Source: Niveibacterium sp. SC-1 (GTDB lineage Bacteria; Pseudomonadota; Gammaproteobacteria; Burkholderiales; Rhodocyclaceae). From it: a stretch of 64,000 bases of DNA. Position numbers and translations under genes: made by a program. Shown piece by piece: positions 34,474 to 43,859 of this stretch (position 1 is the first letter of the stretch; the number at the start of each line of letters is the position of its first letter). The notes beneath the pieces were generated by a model, which was not told the DNA's origin, did no database searches, and worked only from the letters and a program-made list of their open reading frames with translations. The DNA lies in NCBI RefSeq assembly GCF_038235435.1, contig NZ_CP151275.1:1798001-1862000 (forward strand). The letters are read 5' to 3'.

Positions 34474-37100
34474 GCTCCGACCTCCCAGCCGGCCAGAACA
34501 AGGTAGGGGTTGTACCGGTCGAAAGGCTTGCCGGCAGGCAGACCGTCGTCGTCAGCGGGCGTGGGCTCAGCCAGGTCTGCGGTGGCTTCGGTCACCACCT
34601 CGATCTCGCCAGCATCCAACTGCTCACGTCTTCGCTTCCAGCTGGTCTCGAACCGCGTCCAGAGTTGCGCGCTGTTTTCGCCGGACTGGTTCGCAATGCG
34701 GCGGGCATTGGGAAAGTAGTCGGTGCTCTGCGCTATCAGATCCTGGGTGCTCAGCAGGTAGTAGGCGGTAGGCAGATGGCCATCGCGGCCCAGCATGCGC
34801 GCATAGATCGTGAGTTGCAGGTGCGTGTTATCGCGGAGTGCTTCCGCGTGGCGCTTACCGCTACGTTTGAGGTCGACGACGGCGGCTTCGCCGTTCCGAT
34901 TGGTCACGACCAGGTCTGCAAAGCCCTTGATCCGGCCCCCGCAAAATGTGCCTTCCACGGGTGACTCTGTTGCCGCGCTCTGGATCCCGGCCCTTCTGAA
35001 TTGACTGAGTAGTTCCCACATTGCACGCCGGGCAGTCTCCCGTAGGGTGGTCAGTGCGGCCTGCATCCCGGGCTTCCGGAGCAACGCGCCTTCCTCGTCG
35101 ATCAGCCGTTCCAACGTGGCGCTGCACCAGGCGTCGAGCTCATTCGGTATGGTCCCAAGGCGCTGCCAGTTGGGCTGCGCGAACAACTCCTCAGAGAGGC
35201 GGTGCATGAGTTGGCCGCCGAGCGTCGCGGCATCGGGCAGGGCAGGAAGTGCGCCCGGGCGGATCTGAGCGGCGTAGTGCAGGACCCAATGGTGCGGATT
35301 GTCCAGCAGGGTTTTGATGCTCGAGTAGGATTCCTCCGCGCGACGCGGAATCTGCATGCCTCCGGGCAACTGCTGCCAGCGCGACAGGCGGGGGAGGGCG
35401 GAGCGTGGCAGCGTGAAGTGGGCTATCGGAAAATCGGCAAACATCCCTTCGACCGTTTCGACGCGCAAGCCTTTCAGCGCCCTCCGCACGATCTGGACGA
35501 TGGGGTGGGTTTCCTCGCCCTCCGGCGGCAGGATGATCAGCAACTGCTTGCGGGCCGCTTGCACCGGTCGCAGCCACTCCCGAATCCGTTGCCGCAGGAG
35601 CGCCGGCGTGTCGGGCAACTGAACGCCAACCGCCTGGAGTGCTTCGATCTCAGCCGATGACCAGGGGAGCGGGGCAAGCGCCGGTTCCGGGCGAGCAAGC
35701 CACCACACCACGGTCTCGCGCTCTTCGATCAGCGCGCCGGCCCGTTTGGCGACTGGGGTGTGCCCGAGTTCGGCGTCCGCGCCCTGTTTCGGCGCGGCCT
35801 CTGATGCCAAATCCAGCATTTGCTGAATCTGGGTGGGTTTGAGCGACGGCGAGATGCCGCCGCCGCGTAGGGTGATGGCCACGGCGAAGTCACGGCACTG
35901 CGCAACGGCCGCCATGAGGGCCTCGCGCTCGGCGTCGCGTGTGACCCCGAACGCGCGACGGCGCAGTCGATCGGCGAGCGCTTCAGCGATGGCTTGCGCG
36001 GTGTCGGCCGGCATCCCGTCCGCGGGGGCATAGCGGGAACACTCTATCCATTGCGCCACCGCGGCTCGACCATCGGACTCGTCCGTTGCTTCGGGAGATA
36101 ACTCCGCATGCTGTGCCACCGCCTCGCGCCACGCACGGCTACCGATGCCCGGTTGCTCTGCCACAACGCGTGCGAGTCTTCGGGCAAGTGGGCGGTCTAG
36201 TGGACACAAGGGATGTGACAGGAAGGCCATCAGCGCCGCGACATCGAGCGGAGCCCAACACAATTGGAGCGCTAGAGGTAGCAGTTGGAGTGCGGGCCGG
36301 GCCGCGTTGCGACTACTCCAAGCGGGTGTGGGAATGCCATGGGCGATGCAGGCTTCGGCTAGGGCCCCTGGCTCGTCCGTCACGACGACGGCATCGCGTT
36401 GTGCTTGTATCCAAGCACTGACGATCCGTGCGTCGCGCAGCAGGGATGTCACCTGGGAAACACGGATGCTGCCGTCATGTCGCGCGCTTGCCGACGCCAC
36501 GGACTGTGCGTTTGCCGTTACACACGCTTGCAACGTGGCCAGATCGGAGCTACCGGACTCTCGGCTTTCCGAGGATGCCATGCGCGTGGGGAGGCGCCTC
36601 AGTACTTGCTGCCAGACCGCCGGGAATGCGTCGATCGAGTCGACTAGGGTTACTTCATTGATCTGCGTCCTGCCGCCATTGGCGAGTGCTGCCTCAACGG
36701 CTTTCAGGCGCTGCGCGATCCCGGCGGCAAGAGAGGCGGATGCGATCTCTTCAACTGCAGCCAGGTCCGCCAACCGAACCGGGGCGCCTGCGGGTATCTT
36801 GCCATCCCAGCCACTCTCAAATAGCGCATCACGCCAGTCCAGCAGGGTTTCTGCCACCCCAAGCGGGTCGATGCTGCGCGAAGCTGAGTAGAAGCGCTTC
36901 GCGGTGTCGGCCTGTTCGAGTGCGCGCGCGTACTGCGTGACGCGCATCGTGCGACTAACTCGCGGGGCCGCTAGCCCTTGTTCCAGTTCCAGTAGCCCCA
37001 AGAGACCCAAGGGCCCAGTGGTCCAATCGCCCAGCCGGTGGCTCGGGCTGAGGTGGTTCGCGCTATCCAGCGCGAGGCCAAGTCGGATTTTCATGTCCAT
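34470..37100 (-). CDS. AddB-like PD-(D/E)XK nuclease protein
   Basis: The protein (876 aa) begins MDMKIRLGLALDS; the frame extends upstream to 37259 but that part overlaps the neighbour and reads as non-coding. The middle resembles an inactivated helicase (TLVDSIDAFPAVWQQ, VVTDEPGALAEACIAHG). The C-terminal domain is a RecB-type nuclease: GRIKGFADLVVTN, AAVVDLKRSGKRH, THLQLTIYARML. The AddB iron-sulphur cysteines are not evident. It begins 7 bp after the preceding stop and overlaps the AddA-like start, so the three genes form one operon. With AddA it should act as a heterodimeric end-processing complex. Confidence 0.85.
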   Translation of the reverse strand: MDMKIRLGLALDSANHLSPSHRLGDWTTGPLGLLGLLELEQGLAAPRVSRTMRVTQYARALEQADTAKRFYSASRSIDPLGVAETLLDWRDALFESGWDGKIPAGAPVRLADLAAVEEIASASLAAGIAQRLKAVEAALANGGRTQINEVTLVDSIDAFPAVWQQVLRRLPTRMASSESRESGSSDLATLQACVTANAQSVASASARHDGSIRVSQVTSLLRDARIVSAWIQAQRDAVVVTDEPGALAEACIAHGIPTPAWSSRNAARPALQLLPLALQLCWAPLDVAALMAFLSHPLCPLDRPLARRLARVVAEQPGIGSRAWREAVAQHAELSPEATDESDGRAAVAQWIECSRYAPADGMPADTAQAIAEALADRLRRRAFGVTRDAEREALMAAVAQCRDFAVAITLRGGGISPSLKPTQIQQMLDLASEAAPKQGADAELGHTPVAKRAGALIEERETVVWWLARPEPALAPLPWSSAEIEALQAVGVQLPDTPALLRQRIREWLRPVQAARKQLLIILPPEGEETHPIVQIVRRALKGLRVETVEGMFADFPIAHFTLPRSALPRLSRWQQLPGGMQIPRRAEESYSSIKTLLDNPHHWVLHYAAQIRPGALPALPDAATLGGQLMHRLSEELFAQPNWQRLGTIPNELDAWCSATLERLIDEEGALLRKPGMQAALTTLRETARRAMWELLSQFRRAGIQSAATESPVEGTFCGGRIKGFADLVVTNRNGEAAVVDLKRSGKRHAEALRDNTHLQLTIYARMLGRDGHLPTAYYLLSTQDLIAQSTDYFPNARRIANQSGENSAQLWTRFETSWKRRREQLDAGEIEVVTEATADLAEPTPADDDGLPAGKPFDRYNPYLVLAGWEVGA

Positions 37101-37107
37101 TCTTACG

Positions 37108-38109
37108 TCAGAGATTGATATGCCAGTCTTCGTCACTAACTGGCCGCTCCAGGCGGATCGACGTGACGGGAACTCCGGGAGCCGTGGGGCGGTTTCGCTC
37201 GACCGAATAGGTCGGCCCGGCGATGGTGTGCTCAGAAACGCCTTCCTCCAGGGGCTCAAGGGCTAGCTCCCCGAAGTCCCATCCGGCATGGCTAGCGAGT
37301 TCTCCGAGCAGGCGCAGCCAGTCTGAGAGGCCCATGTCGGCTGCCGCATATACGCCTTCGCAGTACATCGCATAGAACATTGCGAATTCCGGCTTGTGCG
37401 CGAACAGGAGATCCGCACTCTCCTCAACGGCCGCGCGAGCGTCGGGCTGCCGCTGCCGGTGTGCGCGATCGCAGTGGAGCAGGTGTTGCATGGCTTGGGC
37501 CGGGCCGTCCGTTGCCGAGTGCGCCGCGGCTTGAAGCGGCGCCGTGGGGTACTCATCGATCCACGCAACCAAGGGCGGACAGGGGGGCGGGAGGTCGCTC
37601 AACTGCACGGCCCAGCGACCGTCCCAGTGAGACCAGGCGAGTGCCGGCCGTCCGCCGCGGTTCTCAGGTCGGGATCGTGGGGCCTCCTGATAAAACAGTT
37701 CCTGAACGTCTTCGGGCAAACCGGTACCGCGATTGAGCGCCCTGATAAATTGCTGTGTGGAGACGCCTGTCGAGGCTAGGTCAGTGAGCGCTTTGATGAT
37801 GCGGTGGTCGTGGACGAGGCAGTCCATCGCGAGCCCCGAAGAGAACCCCGCTTTGACTGCGCAGTAATGCAGGGAGGTGCTCGGCCCGCGCAACGTGAGA
37901 AGTTCAGGCGACCGAATGGGGAAAACGGCAGACTCCTGAGGGAGTAGCGAGACGGTGGCGTAGCGCAGATCGGCAACTACGCGCTCGACGCGCACCAGAC
38001 CAATCCAGGCTCTGGACTTGAGCAGACACGTTTGCCGCTCCAGCCCCCGAATGAAGTACAGGGCGTTGCCCAGGCGCGTGCCCTGACCAAGAGTGAGGGG
38101 TGTGTTCAT
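37108..38109 (-). CDS. Unknown 333-aa protein, first gene of the AddAB-like operon
   Basis: This protein has no enzyme motif I know. Its N-terminal part contains LKSRAWIGLVRVERVVAD, and its C-terminal part LFAHKPEFAMFYAMY and LLGELASHAGWDF. The same blocks occur in the 305-aa protein at 50917-51834, so the two are paralogues of an uncharacterised family. Its stop lies 7 bp before the AddB-like start. Co-transcription with a helicase-nuclease suggests a loading or regulatory subunit; this is inference from context only. Confidence 0.78.
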   Translation of the reverse strand: MNTPLTLGQGTRLGNALYFIRGLERQTCLLKSRAWIGLVRVERVVADLRYATVSLLPQESAVFPIRSPELLTLRGPSTSLHYCAVKAGFSSGLAMDCLVHDHRIIKALTDLASTGVSTQQFIRALNRGTGLPEDVQELFYQEAPRSRPENRGGRPALAWSHWDGRWAVQLSDLPPPCPPLVAWIDEYPTAPLQAAAHSATDGPAQAMQHLLHCDRAHRQRQPDARAAVEESADLLFAHKPEFAMFYAMYCEGVYAAADMGLSDWLRLLGELASHAGWDFGELALEPLEEGVSEHTIAGPTYSVERNRPTAPGVPVTSIRLERPVSDEDWHINL

Positions 38110-38329
38110 TGCTTACTTTTCCCGGTCAGTGCAGAAGATCGAGTACCCGTACTCGGCTCGAGAGGGGCCCTTTGAGGAGCCGAGGTGAAGCGTGTCTGGC
38201 TGGCGGAGTTGCCAGCGTCGCCGTCGTCCGCTCCTGCGACCATTGCCTGATCCTTCTCGCGCGTGGAGACTTGTCGCTAAGCTCGAGCGCCTGACGCTTC
38301 TTGGTGCGTCCGGCGCCTTCTAGCGTTCT

Positions 38330-38500
38330 ATCGGAAATCCGCAAAGAGTCTGGGCGCCGCACCCGGACAAACGAAGTCCTTGAACGCCGAGCATGCTTTG
38401 CGATAGTAGGAGCGGGGTGATTGGGGCAGCTCTCCTGATCGCGCCAAGTGCTATGCCGCGTACGCCATTCGCCCCTGGGCCGGACACTCGGGCTCGATAC
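38330..38500 (-). pseudogene. Degenerate copy of the small ORF found upstream of the 305-aa paralogue
   Basis: Upstream of the 333-aa gene the minus strand reads EWRTRHSTWRDQE followed, one frame over, by PLLLSQS. The region before the 305-aa paralogue reads EWRARYAAWRDQE then LLLLSKG at 50690-50770 in one frame. The nucleotide match (for example GGCGCGATCAGGA and CTCCTACTATCG in both) shows shared ancestry. Here the frame is broken, so it is probably dead. Confidence 0.45.
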
Positions 38501-38752
38501 TCGGGCTCGATACTCGGGCCGCCCTCTCAGGCTGAATGGGACTCCTCGCGCTAGCGTCGCGAGCCGCGCGCAAACATTGACGCTTCCGTGCTTGAGCCGG
38601 TAGGCGTCGGCGCCTCGTCGTGCAGCGATGCGATCCGCTTGCACCGTTGAGCTCCATCCGCGACAGGCCATCGAGGCCGTGGGGCAGACACCAGCGATTC
38701 TTGCCTGCCTGCCATCCCTCGCGATTGAGCGGGCGAGGACCCGTAGATACGC

Positions 38753-38956
38753 GTGGAGTCGCTCTTCATCGATGAGGGCTTCGGCAGTCTCGACGCCGAG
38801 TCGCTCAACGTGGCTATGGAGGCGTTGGACAAGCTTCAGGCGTTGGGCCGGAAGGTCGGCGTCATTTCACACGTGCAGGAGATGACCGAGCGAATCGGAA
38901 CCCGAATTCAGATTCGACGGCAGTCGGGTGGCGTAAGCAAAGTTGTCGCTGCCTGA
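38753..38956 (+). pseudogene. C-terminal shard of exonuclease subunit SbcC
   Basis: Sixty-seven codons encode FIDEGFGSLDAESL (Walker B and D-loop of SbcC/Rad50) followed by GVISHVQEMTERIGTRI and a typical SbcC tail. Everything upstream of the Walker B is missing, so this is a remnant of a gene of about 1000 codons or more. No sbcD is adjacent. It marks an old deletion or recombination boundary within the island. Confidence 0.85.
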
Positions 38957-39078
38957 ACGGAGTCGCCGCCATCTCTCTGTATGGCTTGGCACTGGGCAGG
39001 GTTTGTGATTGGGCTGTCGACCGTGGCGCCGCCGCGGTAGTCGCGGGCGTCCTGCGATGTGCGTCTTGCATTGACTTG

Positions 39079-39765
39079 TTAGGACGCGTCCGCGATCACC
39101 CTTAGGAAGTAGTCTTTGTAGTTGTACAAGAGCCGATCTACTTCCCAGGGTTCCAGGCCGCTGTCCTGTGCGATCGAGCAGAAGAACGACTCAACGTTGC
39201 GGTATGTGGTCGATTGAAGTCCGACCGCTGCTGCGATTTCCAGCACTCGTGCGTCCACAGCGATGGTGTTGCGGAATGACGGATCGTAGAGGTCCATCCA
39301 GATGTTGCGGCCGTACTTTTGGCCTATGCCATCAAACTGAGTGATGAAGAGGTACTTTTCTCGATGAGCCGGCAGCGCCAACATGCGCGCTGTAGCCGCC
39401 ACGACGCCGCCAAGCTGCATAACGCGGCCAAAATTCGCTGCGAGCCGAGGCGCTTTGAGAGTTTGCATCCTGATGCCGACGGACCGAAGGGCGGCGAGGA
39501 TGTGAGGCTGCAGATCCGCAGGTTGCAGCGCAGAAAGTGCGACATGGGAGAGGGCCGCGAGCGCCTGAGGGTTGGCGGCGAGCCGCTCCCAGCCACTTGA
39601 TTGACCGTGCGTCGCGGAGCTTCGGATCAGGAGAAACCACAGAAGATCCGGGCGCTGGCGGAGATTGTTGCCTTCGTCCTTTAACTGTACGAGACGGTTC
39701 CGCATGTAAGGCGGTAGGTTGCAAAGTGCGGCGACCAAGGCCGCGCGACGACGTTGAAGGGGCAT
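39079..39765 (-). CDS. Helix-hairpin-helix DNA glycosylase-like protein, 228 aa
   Basis: The C-terminal half holds QFDGIGQKYGRNIWMDL, a hairpin-like turn, followed by IAVDARVLEIAAAVGL, where the Asp sits where HhH-GPD glycosylases keep their catalytic Asp, and then GLEPWEVDRLLYNY. The N-terminal part is helical. This fits a diverged HhH-GPD fold; no iron-sulphur cysteines are present. A second protein with the same pattern is at 52159-52932. Substrate unknown; a role in removing modified bases from invading DNA is conceivable but unproven. Confidence 0.55.
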   Translation of the reverse strand: MPLQRRRAALVAALCNLPPYMRNRLVQLKDEGNNLRQRPDLLWFLLIRSSATHGQSSGWERLAANPQALAALSHVALSALQPADLQPHILAALRSVGIRMQTLKAPRLAANFGRVMQLGGVVAATARMLALPAHREKYLFITQFDGIGQKYGRNIWMDLYDPSFRNTIAVDARVLEIAAAVGLQSTTYRNVESFFCSIAQDSGLEPWEVDRLLYNYKDYFLRVIADAS

Positions 39766-39855
39766 GGCTAGTCCTTGAGAGTGGCGAGTAGAGAGCAGCT
39801 GTGGCCTAAGCGAGAAGCTCTAATCGGTGCGTGACCCATAGTGTTGTGCCCTCGC

Positions 39856-40107
39856 TCAGCACTGCCGGGGAGTCGATAACCCACGTACATCTCGAAGTTG
39901 GTCTTTACATCGCGCGGGACAACATGATCGGCCGGCGGCATCGAGCGAGCACGGCATTCCAAGAGTTCGTGAAGCCGCCGGCGCAGGGGGTTGCGCCGGG
40001 GTCGGGTTGGCCCCCTGCAGCAACTCCCCGATGACGGTCAGGGCGAGATAGCGCGAAAGAAAGGACTTGTCGTCCAGCGCGTCAAGCGCGCGAAGTTCGC
40101 GTGACAT
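39856..40107 (-). CDS. Small hypothetical protein, uncertain
   Basis: From ATG 40107 the first about 45 residues (SRELRALDALDDKSFLSRYLALTVIGELLQG) read like a genuine helical protein, while the tail is Cys/Arg-rich and may be out of frame. AGAGGA lies 8-13 bp upstream of the ATG. It may be a small gene or the start of a decayed one. Confidence 0.35.
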   Translation of the reverse strand: MSRELRALDALDDKSFLSRYLALTVIGELLQGANPTPAQPPAPAASRTLGMPCSLDAAGRSCCPARCKDQLRDVRGLSTPRQC

Positions 40108-40293
40108 GGTCTGTGTCCTCTACGGCGGGCGGCCATAGGCAAGCAGCTTAGCCAGGACCGCGGACACGAAATGTCCTTGGTGTCACCAGCGCAGCGTCAC
40201 GGGTTCTCGCGGACGGCGCGATCATCGTCAGGCGGCCAATGCCCAGTACGACCGCGCTGGTTCCGACTGTCCGCGAACGCTGCGCCAGCGGCC

Positions 40294-41481
40294 TCACCCG
40301 GTGTTACGGTCTGCGCCGCCTGCTTCATACCGCGTGATGGCGCTACGGAGCCGCTCTACGACGGCCTCCCGGAGGTCGGCTGGCTCCAGCACCTCCATGA
40401 CCTCATGCACGGACAAGATCCAGTGATGGAATTGCCAGCTGATCGGAAGTTGTGCCGTTACGACTGCTACTGGTTCCCCCGGACTATCTTCCAACTCCAG
40501 CGTCTGGTTAGGCGCCAAGGGAGACTCGGAGAGGACAGTCACGAGCCACCCGTGGACTCGAGCCTTGAAACTCCTGACCTCGCCGCCCACAAACGCGGCG
40601 CTTGGTGAGGAGAGGAAGCTGGTCAGCGTAAATCCATATGGCATGCTTGCGGGTGCGTCGTGCAGTGCTTCCACGCGCCTGAAGCGCTGGATCGCGTGGA
40701 GCATCGGTTTGTCTTCTGCAAGACCCGACCAGAGCACGACATACCCCGTGTGGCCGACCTTGAGGTAGGCGAGCGGGTGCATGTGGCGCTTTTCCTTCTC
40801 GACCTTTCCGTCGCGCGCGCGATAGATGACGTTGATCTGGCGGTTGTTGAAGACCGCCCACTGGAGCTCCTGCGCCGTCTCGGCATCAAGCTTAGGAGGT
40901 TGCAGCTCGAATGCGCCTGGCAGGACGCGGTAGCGATCCCGCCACCCGATCTGGTCGGCGAGGTGGCGATTGCGCGGTTCAACGTATTCACGTTTGGCGA
41001 GCTCCTGGAGCCAGGTCTCGCAGCGCTGCGCCTGCTGGCTAATGGTCGCCGCGATGGACGGCGGGAGCTGCGTCGCCACTGATCTCAGATAGATCCAGGA
41101 CAGATACTCGTCCAGACGGCGCTCTTCGGCTTCCCCGATGCCCTTGTACCAGACGTGCGCTCCACCTCGCCGCACGAGCTCACGACCCCAAGCCGTCCTC
41201 TCGTAGAAGGGCTCGTGCTTTGCTTCTGCTCCGTCTCGGACGATGAGGCGATAAGCCTTGCGGTGCCGCGCGAGGTTCTCCAGAGCCCGGTTGGCCCCCC
41301 TTCGCGCCGCTTCCCTGGCATTTTTATCGGCCCCCGCAGGAGCGAGATGCGCACGCTCGACGATCTCTTGGATCGTCAGCCCATCCTTCGCCGACGACAA
41401 CGCTTCAAGAATCTTGTCGTCCAGTGCCAATTGTCGATCAGCATTCCGGATGGGTTCGTCTTCGTTCGCTCCGCGCGGCAT
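40294..41481 (-). CDS. WYL-domain transcriptional regulator
   Basis: From ATG 41481 the 395-aa protein begins with a winged-helix-like region (DDKILEALSSAKDGLTIQEIVERA) and then a WYL domain (AVFNNRQINVIYRARDG, then HMHPLAYLKVGHTGYVVLWSG). It ends with a WCX-like C-terminal domain. WYL proteins such as BrxR and CapW are ligand-responsive regulators of defence loci. The frame stays open to 41757, which would overlap the divergent HAD gene, so the shorter start is preferred. It is divergent from the HAD gene with about 204 bp between the starts, where its operator probably lies. Confidence 0.82.
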   Translation of the reverse strand: MPRGANEDEPIRNADRQLALDDKILEALSSAKDGLTIQEIVERAHLAPAGADKNAREAARRGANRALENLARHRKAYRLIVRDGAEAKHEPFYERTAWGRELVRRGGAHVWYKGIGEAEERRLDEYLSWIYLRSVATQLPPSIAATISQQAQRCETWLQELAKREYVEPRNRHLADQIGWRDRYRVLPGAFELQPPKLDAETAQELQWAVFNNRQINVIYRARDGKVEKEKRHMHPLAYLKVGHTGYVVLWSGLAEDKPMLHAIQRFRRVEALHDAPASMPYGFTLTSFLSSPSAAFVGGEVRSFKARVHGWLVTVLSESPLAPNQTLELEDSPGEPVAVVTAQLPISWQFHHWILSVHEVMEVLEPADLREAVVERLRSAITRYEAGGADRNTG

Positions 41482-41685
41482 GTTCGGTTCCGTCTTCGAA
41501 GGTGGATTTGTGCCGGCAGGTGCGGGCGTAGGTGCTGACACTAGCTCGCCTCCGGGACGAAGGCTCTCCCGCGCACGCCAATTGGTTAGCTTTCGGCGCC
41601 ATCGAGCGAAGCGCCGGATATCGGTCCGAGCAGTCTCCTCAAACGCATGGGCGATGGGTTGGAGATTGCTGAGTACACTGGCGCC

Positions 41686-42126
41686 ATGATCTTGTTTCTC
41701 GACTTCGACGGCGTGCTCCATTCGATGCAGAGCCTTGAGCTCTTCACTGAATCTCACCGCTTGGGCCCTGTCCTCGCCCGCTTTCGGGAGCTTGAGATTG
41801 TGATTTCGAGCTCTTGGCGGGAGGACTACTCGCTGGAGCAGATGCTGGGTTACCTGCCTCCCGAGGTGGCTGATCGGGTCATCGGTGTGACACCAGTCTG
41901 GATTGCGCGCAGCGAACCGCCGTGGCCGATACGGGAGGCGGAATGTCGGGAGTGGCTGCGGCGGGCCGAGTTTGACCCGGATGACTGGGTCGCGCTCGAT
42001 GATCGCGGCGACTTGTTTTCGGCGACGGCGCCCCTGATCAAGTGCGATCCCACGTTAGGTCTGGACGAGGCGGCCGTGGGGCGCCTCGTTGAAACGCTCG
42101 TCAGGCTCGAAGCGCGTCGAGCCTGA
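41686..42126 (+). CDS. HAD-superfamily phosphatase-like protein, 146 aa
   Basis: The N-terminus MILFLDFDGVLHS is the HAD motif I (DxDGV). Motif II is SSSWRED and motif III/IV is WVALDDRGDLF. The short length and the SSSWR pattern match the HAD domain found in bacterial Swiss-army-knife RNA-repair proteins (PF18143-like). It may be a nucleic-acid-end or nucleotide phosphatase. It is divergent from the WYL regulator and has no co-directional partner downstream. Confidence 0.82.
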   Translation: MILFLDFDGVLHSMQSLELFTESHRLGPVLARFRELEIVISSSWREDYSLEQMLGYLPPEVADRVIGVTPVWIARSEPPWPIREAECREWLRRAEFDPDDWVALDDRGDLFSATAPLIKCDPTLGLDEAAVGRLVETLVRLEARRA

Positions 42127-42143
42127 CGAAGCGCAGGATCGCG

Positions 42144-42437
42144 CTATGCGTTGCGACGCGAGATCAGTCGGACCGTAAGGCGGGAGCGCGCGACCCGCGC
42201 CAACATTCCAATCGCTATGCTGAGTTCCGTGTTCGTGAGGTCTCCACGCATGACGACACCAGCCAGGGGCTTTGCGTGCACCATTGCGGCGAACTTCGCA
42301 CGCGGGTACAGCACCTCCGAAGTGTTCGCAAAGATCCTGCGGCGCAGCCTTCCCTGCTTGGAGAGGTGTTCATCGAGCCTGGCAAGCGCGTAGCTGACGC
42401 GCGGCTGATCTAGGCGCGCCCATCGCCAAATCGTCAT
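42144..42437 (-). CDS. Hypothetical basic protein, 97 aa, uncertain
   Basis: From ATG 42437 the sequence (TIWRWARLDQPRVSYALARLDEHLSKQG, later LTNTELSIAIGMLARVARS) looks like a real helical, basic protein. Further upstream the same frame is Arg/Ser-rich and unconvincing. There is no clear Shine-Dalgarno. It is convergent with the HAD gene. It may be a decayed gene's 3' end. Confidence 0.35.
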   Translation of the reverse strand: MTIWRWARLDQPRVSYALARLDEHLSKQGRLRRRIFANTSEVLYPRAKFAAMVHAKPLAGVVMRGDLTNTELSIAIGMLARVARSRLTVRLISRRNA

Positions 42438-42774
42438 GAAAGCAGGAAGCGGCGGTAGCTCGAACTGCCGGCCCCTGTTGCCAGATGTTGATGCTCCCGG
42501 CTTTCTCACCACCACGCTCTGCGACCCGGTGTGGATGTGTAGCACCAAGCGTCGACGCGTTCGCCCGGTACGACCGTACTTCGTGCCGATTGGCTGTGCT
42601 GCGCGAGAGTGCCGCTGCGGCTGGGTGCGTACAGGTTGAAGCAGCAGCAACGCTATGCTCTGCGTGTTGCCCCGTATCACATCGGGGCGCCGACCGAGGT
42701 TGGCGCCATCTTTAGTAGTACCGATCGCTGAACGATTCGGATTGTGTTGTCGCATGGCCATTGGGCAAGAGCAG
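42438..42774. other. Intergenic, no clear gene
   Basis: About 340 bp in which no frame on either strand gives a convincing protein. Confidence 0.35.
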
Positions 42775-43794
42775 TTACTGTTCGAGCGCCGCCCAGTGAC
42801 GGCATTTGGACATTGCCCTGCGTTCGGGAAACTCGTTCGGGTGATCAGAGTTGCAATGTGCGACCTGGTCAAGACCCTCGAATCTCACATGGGTGTCATC
42901 TGGCAAACGCAACCCGCTCCAATGTGCGCAGCTAGCACATGCTTTCTTCTTTCGCATGACTGAAGACTGCCAAGGAGAAGGAGGGGAAGGCTTTTCCCCT
43001 GCCAGCACAAACGGCAACTGAACTCCGTCGCGTGCGGCTTCGTAGATCTGCCGGCCGTAGTCGCTTTCGTCCTCGCGCAAGCAGCGGGCGATTGCGAGTT
43101 GAACGATATCGTCCAGGCGTTTCGTCGCCTGCTCCGCACTGATCAACGCCTGGCTTTGTATGGCGCTCACTAAGCGCGGGATGTCTTTCCAAGGGCCGGT
43201 TCGCCAACCAAGTGTGCGCAGGATGTCTGCGTACAGCAGTTGATCGAAAGGGAGGCGCGCGCGGGGTTCGGACAGGAGCAGTGCGACCCCGTTTTCTTCG
43301 ATATCCGGGGTCGGATACGGTATTGGATCCGGGCTTGGGGCGAGATACAGCGTCTTCCGGTGCGCGTGGTTGAGGCTGATCCAAAGCTGGACGCGCAGTG
43401 CCAGAAGCCGGTTGCTGTCTTGCTCGATCGCGATGGCTCGTTGCAAGTTTTCGCTTGACGCGATGCCCACCCATTGAGCCGAGTGCCACGCTTCGGGGAG
43501 GGGGGGCGGCTCGGGGGGCGGCGGCGTCGCCGCGCGGAGTGCGTTCGGTATAAACGCGGGCATTGGGCCTCGTATTGGGTGTCGGCCGATGATCGGCCTG
43601 TCCTCGACCCAGAAGACCGATTGGCAGCGATCGCAACAGGCGACAGTCCAAGGGCCTGGCATCATCATCGGTCCGCGATGGCAGCTATCGCTCCAGAGGG
43701 TGGCGTTGATCGAATTGCACGAAAGAACTGAGATGCGACGAAGCGCCGCATCGCAACCGGGGCAGGTGAAATAGAGGTTTGGGCCGAAACGCAT
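42775..43794 (-). CDS. Hypothetical zinc-ribbon protein, 339 aa
   Basis: From ATG 43794 the protein opens MRFGPNLYFTCPGCDAALRR, then ACCDRCQSVFWVED: two CxxC pairs about 45 residues apart, a treble-clef or ribbon zinc site. A helical middle contains LLYADILRTLGWRTGPW and ATKRLDDIVQLAIARCLRED. The C-terminus has a second Cys/His cluster (CASCAHW, HCNSDHPN, MSKCRHWA). Such a zinc-knuckle protein could bind nucleic acid or act as an adaptor. I do not recognise the family. The next upstream gene (43860-44600) is on the same strand with a 65-bp gap. Confidence 0.6.
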   Translation of the reverse strand: MRFGPNLYFTCPGCDAALRRISVLSCNSINATLWSDSCHRGPMMMPGPWTVACCDRCQSVFWVEDRPIIGRHPIRGPMPAFIPNALRAATPPPPEPPPLPEAWHSAQWVGIASSENLQRAIAIEQDSNRLLALRVQLWISLNHAHRKTLYLAPSPDPIPYPTPDIEENGVALLLSEPRARLPFDQLLYADILRTLGWRTGPWKDIPRLVSAIQSQALISAEQATKRLDDIVQLAIARCLREDESDYGRQIYEAARDGVQLPFVLAGEKPSPPSPWQSSVMRKKKACASCAHWSGLRLPDDTHVRFEGLDQVAHCNSDHPNEFPERRAMSKCRHWAALEQ

Positions 43795-43859
43795 GAAACG
43801 AAACCCTAAAAGACGTTCTGGGAGAGCGGGTCGCCGCGTTGCTCGGTTGAGGGGGCGAC

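Noticed and set aside
38486..38521. Short tandem repeat CTCGGGCTCGATA
   Set aside because: Only two to three copies in non-coding decay; no structure or function can be supported.
42438..42872. N-terminal extension of the minus-strand frame ending at 42144
   Set aside because: The upstream part is Arg/Ser/Gln-rich and unlike a folded protein; only the last about 97 codons are kept, at low confidence.
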